Shown here piece by piece: positions 6,404 to 10,162 of a DNA stretch of 10,162 bases. The stretch's first letter is position 1. The number at the start of each line of letters is the position of its first letter. The notes under the pieces were generated by a model. That model was not told the origin of the DNA, did not search any database, and worked only from the letters and a program-made list of their open reading frames with translations. The stretch spans positions 1-10,162 of the forward strand of contig CAMSXY010000031.1 of NCBI GenBank assembly GCA_947065955.1. Reading direction: 5' to 3'. This DNA is from an uncultured Caryophanales bacterium (lineage in GTDB: Bacteria; Bacillota_I; Bacilli_A; RF39; UBA660). The position numbers and the translations under genes were made by a program.

Positions 6404-7303
6404 TTGATTCAATTTTTTAATTCATTAAAAACATTCTTAAAAAAATTATTTTTCAGAGGACAAAAAAATAAGGAAACGGTTATTCAGGAGTCAGTCACAA
6501 ACAATACCATAGAAGATCTTGAAGATCCAACTATTCATATAACTAATATAAATTGGGAGCTATTAAAAAAAATAAAAAAATACGACATTTTACTCGTTAA
6601 AATGAGACCCGAAGACATTTCTAAGGGAATTGAAAAAGAGCACCAAATAAGACCTTTTTTGGTTAACAAGATACATACAAAAACACCAGATATGGATGGA
6701 TACTATTTAACAGGTAATATTTTCAATCTATATTTTATGAGACCGAATCGTAAGGGTTTAAAATTAGTATTATCTCAAAATAATTATAACCTAAATAAAT
6801 CGTCTTTGGTATTATTTCACCAAAGTATTTCCTTGCCTTATGCATCTATTATAGATATTTTAGATCATCTTCAGCCAAAAGATTTACAAAAGCTAAAAAA
6901 ATATCGAAATCTCTTATATAAACAACCAACAATTTCTAATAAACAAAATAGGGTTATTGAGATTGGAGATATTGTTCTTTTTGAAAATAAGGAATATATA
7001 ATATATCAGATGGATAATACACAATGTTATGGTTATTGTATTTGTAAATCAGAAGAAGCAGTTGATCTTGAGGAAAACTATAATTATATAAGCTTTGAAA
7101 ATCAGTTATATTTTATAGACTATAGTAGTAATAAAATTTTTCATGTTGATGAAGAATTAAAAATTGTGGACAGATTTAACGATCAAACCATTAAATGGAT
7201 AAAGCAAAATAAAAAAGAACTTAAATTTAATCAAAAATGTAAAAAACGAAAAAGTAATGTAAAAACTTTAAATAAAAACTATGTCCTAAATAAAAATTAC
7301 TAA
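6404..7303 (+). CDS. MazF/PemK-like domain protein with a second C-terminal domain
   Basis: 299 residues from a TTG start at 6404. A GGGGGGGA site ends seven bases upstream, and the next in-frame ATG would cut into the conserved domain. Residues about 58-172 follow the MazF/PemK endoribonuclease pattern: strand KKYDILLVKM, HQIRPFLV, YYLTGN, then NLNKSSLVLFHQSISLP and a closing helix LQPKDLQKLKKYRNLL. The latter two match the VILLEQIRTID and LDDEMMDKVDEAL stretches of Bacillus MazF. The catalytic Arg and Thr of Bacillus MazF align with Arg83 and Thr103 by eye, so mRNA cleavage is conceivable. The QIRT motif is altered to QSIS. Unlike the roughly 115-residue toxin, there is an N-terminal extension (1-57) and a C-terminal domain (about 183-262) starting IEIGDIVLFENKEYIIYQ, possibly another SH3-like barrel, then a Lys-rich tail. 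No antitoxin gene is adjacent. Confidence 0.7.
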   Translation: MIQFFNSLKTFLKKLFFRGQKNKETVIQESVTNNTIEDLEDPTIHITNINWELLKKIKKYDILLVKMRPEDISKGIEKEHQIRPFLVNKIHTKTPDMDGYYLTGNIFNLYFMRPNRKGLKLVLSQNNYNLNKSSLVLFHQSISLPYASIIDILDHLQPKDLQKLKKYRNLLYKQPTISNKQNRVIEIGDIVLFENKEYIIYQMDNTQCYGYCICKSEEAVDLEENYNYISFENQLYFIDYSSNKIFHVDEELKIVDRFNDQTIKWIKQNKKELKFNQKCKKRKSNVKTLNKNYVLNKNY

Positions 7304-7306
7304 ATT

Positions 7307-7340
7307 AGAGTATCAAATTTTGATACTCTTTTTATTTTTA
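7307..7340 (+). terminator. intrinsic terminator of the MazF-like gene
   Basis: AGAGTATCAAA and TTTGATACTCT are perfect complementary arms (7307-7329), followed by TTTTTATTTTT. It starts three bases after the stop codon. The remaining gap to 7480 is AT-rich with no gene. Confidence 0.9.
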
Positions 7341-7480
7341 TCAATAAAAAAGTTACATTTTCATAACAATATATTTTAAGAACTTGTACTTACAATATAA
7401 CTATTCGAAAAATTTTTAAATACCTTATAATTTAAAATTAGAAAATAATACACATTTTTTAGGTAAAGCTATATTTTTTT

Positions 7481-8320
7481 TTACCAAAAAACACCTTTTA
7501 AATGATCTATTGCATGTTTTGTTAAAATTTTTTGTTCTGGATTAATCTTTTTTAAAATAGGTCCAATATAAGGCTTTTCCTTTGCATCTGAAAATATTAA
7601 TCTTAAACCATCTTTTACTTCACAACTAACATCCATAAATTCAATTAAATTTTTAAAACAAATATCTGATCGATATAAACTAATGATAACCTCTTCTATA
7701 AAATATTGAATAGCCATCATTGCAAAAATAAATTTGTCATTGTCTATCAAAGAAAATTTTCCATTAAAAATAGTATTAAGCCAATGTATTCTACAAGGTT
7801 CTATATCAAACCCATAGCCATTATACATCCAATTATCGGTATCAATGAACTTTACATTTCCGTCGCAATCAATCATAATATTATCTCCCTTTATATCACC
7901 AAGGGTAATTCCCATTTTATGAAATCTTTGAATAGCTTCGTCGGCTTTTATTAAATAATCCATTATCTTTCTTGTATCCTTTAAAAATAAAAGATGATTA
8001 AAATCTTTAAAATTTTCCAAAAAATTTACTAATTCATAATAATACCCTTCTTTTTTTCCATCTTCATTCACAACTAGACCTACTGGAAAGCATGCATTTG
8101 GATCCCGAAGTTTTCCTAATAATTCTATTTTCTCAAATTTTTTAAGTAGAGTTTCCTCATTCGAATTTAAATCAAAAATTTTAAAGGCAAATTGATCATT
8201 ATATTTATAAACAGACGCTTCATCTCCAACACCTATTTGGAAATCCTCTTTATAACATTTTTTTTCTACTGTTAAAATAGGTAAAGTTGTATTACATAAA
8301 TCAACTTTTAAAGAATTCAT
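7481..8320 (-). CDS. divergent protein-kinase-fold protein (kinase A)
   Basis: 279 residues from the ATG at 8320-8318, which has GGAG nine bases upstream. An in-frame ATG (8329) and TTG (8335) lie too close to that site. Kinase landmarks appear in order: a glycine-loop-like IGVGDEASVYKY (29-40), an invariant-type Lys47 in FAFKIFD, a catalytic loop GITLGDIKGDNIMI (137-150) with Asp142, Lys144 and Asn147, and a metal-binding Asp160 in KFIDTDNW in place of DFG. The HRD His is replaced, giving LGD. The catalytic residues are kept, so phosphotransfer is plausible. The C-lobe is short, with no membrane segment or extracellular domain, unlike PASTA-type Ser/Thr kinases. It is divergent from a related kinase at 8588 and convergent with the MazF-like gene. 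Substrate unknown. Confidence 0.8.
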   Translation of the reverse strand: MNSLKVDLCNTTLPILTVEKKCYKEDFQIGVGDEASVYKYNDQFAFKIFDLNSNEETLLKKFEKIELLGKLRDPNACFPVGLVVNEDGKKEGYYYELVNFLENFKDFNHLLFLKDTRKIMDYLIKADEAIQRFHKMGITLGDIKGDNIMIDCDGNVKFIDTDNWMYNGYGFDIEPCRIHWLNTIFNGKFSLIDNDKFIFAMMAIQYFIEEVIISLYRSDICFKNLIEFMDVSCEVKDGLRLIFSDAKEKPYIGPILKKINPEQKILTKHAIDHLKGVFW

Positions 8321-8369
8321 ACTACTCATCTCCAAGCAAATAAAAAATATATATTTTTTATATTAAAAA

Positions 8370-8384
8370 TATTGAATATCAATA
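8370..8384. repeat. 15-base palindrome upstream of kinase A
   Basis: TATTGA-ATA-TCAATA is a perfect inverted repeat about 50 bases before the kinase A start, in the intergenic region shared with kinase B. It could be an operator; it is AT-rich and could be chance. Confidence 0.4.
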
Positions 8385-8425
8385 ATAAACATTTATTTTA
8401 TAGTGAAAAAGTAAAATTATAAATT

Positions 8426-8456
8426 AAATTTACTACCGATTTACTACTTTTGAAAG
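8426..8456. repeat. paired TTTACTAC units, copy 1 (integrase arm-site-like)
   Basis: ATTTACTAC occurs at 8428-8436 and again at 8439-8447, exactly 11 bp apart (minus strand: tandem GTAGTAAAT). Right after it comes TTTTGAAAG. The 16-mer TTACTACTTTTGAAAG (8441-8456) recurs at 9623-9638. The unit and one-turn spacing resemble the DR2 repeats bound by the N-terminal domain of Tn916 integrase, as I recall them (GAGTAGTAAATTC). Confidence 0.6.
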
Positions 8457-8587
8457 CAAAAAATAAAGAATTTATCTAGAATATTAAATATTAATACAAA
8501 GAAGAGTTTGAACTAAAATTCAGATAGATTGCATAAAATCAATTTTTATGGTAGTATAAACATCAATTTCAAAGGGGAAATTCTAGT

Positions 8588-9373
8588 ATGGAAGAAATAA
8601 AATTAAAGGAAATAGATTTATCTACGCTACAAAAATTACAAAGTCAAGGAACACAAAGTACAATTTATACTGATGGAAGTATATGTTATAAATTTTTAGA
8701 TGGTCTTTATCCAAATGAAAAAAGAGATTTGCATAGAAAGTTTCTTGATATGAATGGAATAAAGATTGATAATGTATTATTACCTCAAGATTTAATTATC
8801 GAGGATGGTAGATTAAAAGGTTATACTATGAGATATTTTACAAACTCTATGCCCTTATCAGATAAGTTTTTAAAAAGATATTTTAATTGCAATGAATTAC
8901 TTCTCTATGTAGAAAAAGCAAGTACAATATTGAGGAATATTCATAGTAATCGAATAGTTTGTCAAGACTTAAGTTTTCAAAATGTATTAGTTAATGATAA
9001 AGGAAATGTTGTATTTTGTGATATAGATGGTTGTACTTATAATGGGCATACTTCACCTTTTTTCTCTGTACTATTTAAAGAGTTCTTAGTTGATTATAGA
9101 AAATCTAAAATCTCTACAAAAGAAGATGTAGATAAAATATCAATGATTTTATCTTTTTATCTTACAATGTATGGAGAAGTATTGCAAAGAATAACAAAGA
9201 AACAATATCATACTTTATCTGATAATATTCATACATTAGAAAATTTGCGAGGAATTGCTAATATATTGGTTGATAAAAAATATCCTATACAAGATATACC
9301 ATATTTAGATGAAGTTATAGATTTAAATGATGATTATGAAATAGATAGAAAAAAGGTTTTAACTATAAAATAA
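8588..9373 (+). CDS. divergent protein-kinase-fold protein (kinase B)
   Basis: 261 residues; ATG at 8588 preceded by AAAGGGGAAA. Kinase landmarks: a degenerate glycine loop SQGTQSTIYTDG (19-30), Lys35 in CYKFLDG, a catalytic loop NRIVCQDLSFQNVLV (121-135) with Asp127 and Asn132, and metal-binding Asp145 in VVFCDIDG. It is related to kinase A: both read H, a few residues, I, D....N, then GNV.F.D.D and YNG. The linker between the catalytic and metal motifs is kept, but the sequences have diverged strongly. There is no membrane segment. A TATAAA at 8555-8560 may be the -10, but no well-spaced -35 is seen. The gene lies between the two copies of the 11-bp-spaced direct repeat and is followed by tandem terminators, so it may be mobile-element cargo. 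Substrate unknown. Confidence 0.78.
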   Translation: MEEIKLKEIDLSTLQKLQSQGTQSTIYTDGSICYKFLDGLYPNEKRDLHRKFLDMNGIKIDNVLLPQDLIIEDGRLKGYTMRYFTNSMPLSDKFLKRYFNCNELLLYVEKASTILRNIHSNRIVCQDLSFQNVLVNDKGNVVFCDIDGCTYNGHTSPFFSVLFKEFLVDYRKSKISTKEDVDKISMILSFYLTMYGEVLQRITKKQYHTLSDNIHTLENLRGIANILVDKKYPIQDIPYLDEVIDLNDDYEIDRKKVLTIK

Positions 9374-9442
9374 AAAATGTTAAATTATTTTCCAACAAAA
9401 ATAAATAATTAAATGTTTACAAAAAAATCACTAAAAGCATTT

Positions 9443-9463
9443 GCTACATGCTTCATGCTACAT
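9443..9463. repeat. three tandem 7-mers GCTACAT/GCTTCAT/GCTACAT
   Basis: Three 7-base units follow one another without spacers; the middle one differs at one base. They abut the first hairpin of the structured stretch after kinase B. Confidence 0.6.
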
Positions 9464-9529
9464 AATAAGGGTAATACTATACCTTATTATGACGAAGACT
9501 TGAGTGGCTCACCACTAAGTCTCGTTTTT
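9462..9529 (+). ncRNA. structured RNA candidate: two hairpins ending in an intrinsic terminator
   Basis: Hairpin 1 is ATAATAAGG, an 11-base loop, CCTTATTAT (9462-9490). Hairpin 2 immediately follows: CG, bulged A, AGACTT, GTGG, loop CTCA, CCAC, AAGTCT, CG (9493-9524), ending in TTTTT. The GC content of hairpin 2 stands out from the flanks. It could be the 3' end of the kinase B transcript, an attenuator leader or a small RNA. An open frame passes through (from 9413) but lacks a ribosome site. The hairpins are certain; the RNA's existence is inferred. Confidence 0.5.
9493..9529 (+). terminator. intrinsic terminator 1 downstream of kinase B
   Basis: GC-rich stem (AGACTT/AAGTCT plus GTGG/CCAC, closed outside by CG/CG) followed by five T. 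It lies 120 bases past the kinase B stop codon, with no gene in between. Confidence 0.75.
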
Positions 9530-9545
9530 ATAAATAGATACTCTT

Positions 9546-9573
9546 ATACTGTGCAATGCCATAGTATTTTTTT
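9546..9573 (+). terminator. intrinsic terminator 2 downstream of kinase B
   Basis: ATACTGTG, loop CAATGC, CATAGTAT (one G-U pair), then T7 (9567-9573). A second terminator 17 bases after the first suggests tight isolation, or a two-step attenuator. Confidence 0.65.
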
Positions 9574-9607
9574 AATATTTAAACTTAATACTTTAAAAGA
9601 TTTCTAA

Positions 9608-9638
9608 ATTTTTACTACTAACTTACTACTTTTGAAAG
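9608..9638. repeat. paired TTACTAC units, copy 2 (integrase arm-site-like)
   Basis: TTACTAC at 9612-9618 and 9623-9629, again 11 bp apart and in the same orientation as copy 1. It ends with the shared 16-mer (9623-9638), and a looser match continues to about 9655. A single unit, GTAGTAAA, lies in the opposite orientation at 9693-9700. Confidence 0.6.
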
Positions 9639-9639
9639 T

Positions 9640-9887
9640 GAAAACATAAGAAATTATAACAATTTATAAGAATATTCTTCAAAACCAAAAATGTAGTAAA
9701 CGCTCATAAATACAGGTTATAACGCAATTTAAGAACTTATAAAAACATACTCCCAAAAATGCAATATTTTTTTATACTAAAAAATTTATGTTCTTGATTT
9801 TTTAATTTAATTACTATTATCTTATAAAATTAAAAATTATGAATTTGGTGTAGTTCTAATTAATTAAATTACAGAAAAATTTAACAT
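9640..9887. other. AT-rich non-coding stretch, possible mobile-element end
   Basis: No gene or credible ribosome site is seen. It holds the lone GTAGTAAA unit (9693-9700) and a long-range inverted repeat (AAGAAC at 9731-9736 against GTTCTT at 9791-9796, with flanking ATAAA/TTTAT). Its position between an arm-site-like repeat and a tRNA gene would fit an element end; no boundary can be drawn. Confidence 0.35.
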
Positions 9888-9923
9888 ATTAAAACTCGAG
9901 CCTTTAAATTAAAAGTTCGAGTT
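9888..9923 (-). terminator. intrinsic terminator of tRNA-Leu
   Basis: Minus strand: AACTCGA (9923-9917), a loop that can partly pair (CTTT/AAAG), TCGAGTT (9899-9893), then TTTAAT. It starts 11 bases past the CCA. Confidence 0.75.
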
Positions 9924-9934
9924 CTTTATCAATC

Positions 9935-10023
9935 TGGTGCCTAAGGCCGGACTTGAACCGGCACGGGATTTGACTCCCGCAGGATTTTAAGTCCTGTGCG
10001 TCTACCTATTTCGCCACTCAGGC
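9935..10023 (-). tRNA. tRNA-Leu (TAA)
   Basis: 89 nt class II tRNA. The acceptor GCCTGAG pairs with CTTAGGC (one G-U), with discriminator A and an encoded CCA. The anticodon stem CAGGA/TCCTG around CTTAAAA gives TAA. A long variable arm and T-arm CCGG/CCGG are present. Single-gene unit. tRNA-Leu genes are common integration targets, but no second copy of its 3' end is seen in the window. Confidence 0.96.
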
Positions 10024-10055
10024 AAATCACTTACTAAAAAATGATTTACTATTTC

Positions 10056-10084
10056 ATTATATACCATAACTCTTTTTTTAGCAA
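10056..10084 (-). promoter_or_regulatory. promoter of tRNA-Leu
   Basis: Minus strand: TTGCTA (10084-10079), 17-base spacer, TATAAT (10061-10056), 32 bases before the tRNA. Confidence 0.8.
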
Positions 10085-10128
10085 GTCTTTTTTTTATTTT
10101 TTATTCATTTGTAAGTTAAATTTGAAAG

Positions 10129-10145
10129 TGCACAATTGTTGTGCA
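10129..10145. repeat. 17-base perfect palindrome, operator-like
   Basis: TGCACAA-TTG-TTGTGCA is a perfect inverted repeat of 7-bp arms, 45 bases beyond the tRNA-Leu -35 box. Its GC-containing arms stand out from the AT-rich surroundings. It may belong to a gene beyond the right edge. Confidence 0.5.
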
Positions 10146-10162
10146 GTTAACTTTGTAATTCA

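Noticed and set aside
7462..7485. GGTAAA/TTTACC inverted repeat just past the kinase A stop as a terminator
   Set aside because: The stem is only six bp with a long loop, and no T run follows on either strand.
7706..7954. Open frame of 82 codons on the plus strand
   Set aside because: It lies wholly antisense to kinase A, with no ribosome site and low-complexity content.
8529..8560. TTGCAT with TATAAA as promoter of kinase B
   Set aside because: The spacer is 20 bases, outside the usual 16-18.
9413..9607. Open frame of 64 codons on the plus strand
   Set aside because: There is no ribosome site, and it crosses two hairpins and two terminators. A short leader peptide starting at the inner ATG (9455) cannot be fully excluded.

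Overview
The window is very AT-rich DNA with the standard bacterial genetic code, CCA-encoding tRNA genes, strong Shine-Dalgarno sites (some with TTG or overlapping starts) and U-tract terminators. This points to a low-GC Bacillota, most likely a gut-associated member of the Bacilli/Erysipelotrichia group. A Sec signal peptide and the start of a murein amidase suggest a walled lineage. No gene fixes the species.

Layout. Positions 1-700 are decayed DNA: a ParA-type partition ATPase relic with at least two frameshifts and a ruined Walker A motif, ending in a fold-back palindrome, then a cell-wall amidase reduced to its signal peptide plus a short tail. Positions 779-3338 (minus strand) are chromosomal: a methyltransferase and a RluA-type pseudouridine synthase, co-transcribed with an 8-bp overlap from their own promoter, preceded by a two-pass membrane protein of unknown function. 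Positions 3475-3813 hold a four-gene tRNA operon (Ser, fMet, Asp, Phe; minus strand) with a consensus promoter and a terminator. A lone tRNA-Leu lies at 9935-10023 with its own promoter and terminator.

Between the two tRNA loci (4064-9650) is an accessory-looking island. It holds a 686-residue single-pass membrane protein of unknown function; a divergent, TTG-started 299-residue protein with a MazF/PemK-like domain that keeps the expected Arg and Thr; and two divergently transcribed, distantly related protein-kinase-fold proteins. The second kinase gene and a structured, terminator-rich stretch after it are bracketed by two copies of a direct repeat. Each copy has paired TTACTAC units 11 bp apart, which look like arm-type binding sites of Tn916-type tyrosine integrases. 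No integrase, relaxase or transposase is present, so any element here would be a relic or non-autonomous.

How the genes work together. The methyltransferase and pseudouridine synthase are plausibly an RNA-modification pair. For the island, a role in stress, toxin or defence biology is inference from the MazF-like and kinase folds and the mobile-type repeats; nothing in the sequence gives a substrate or partner.
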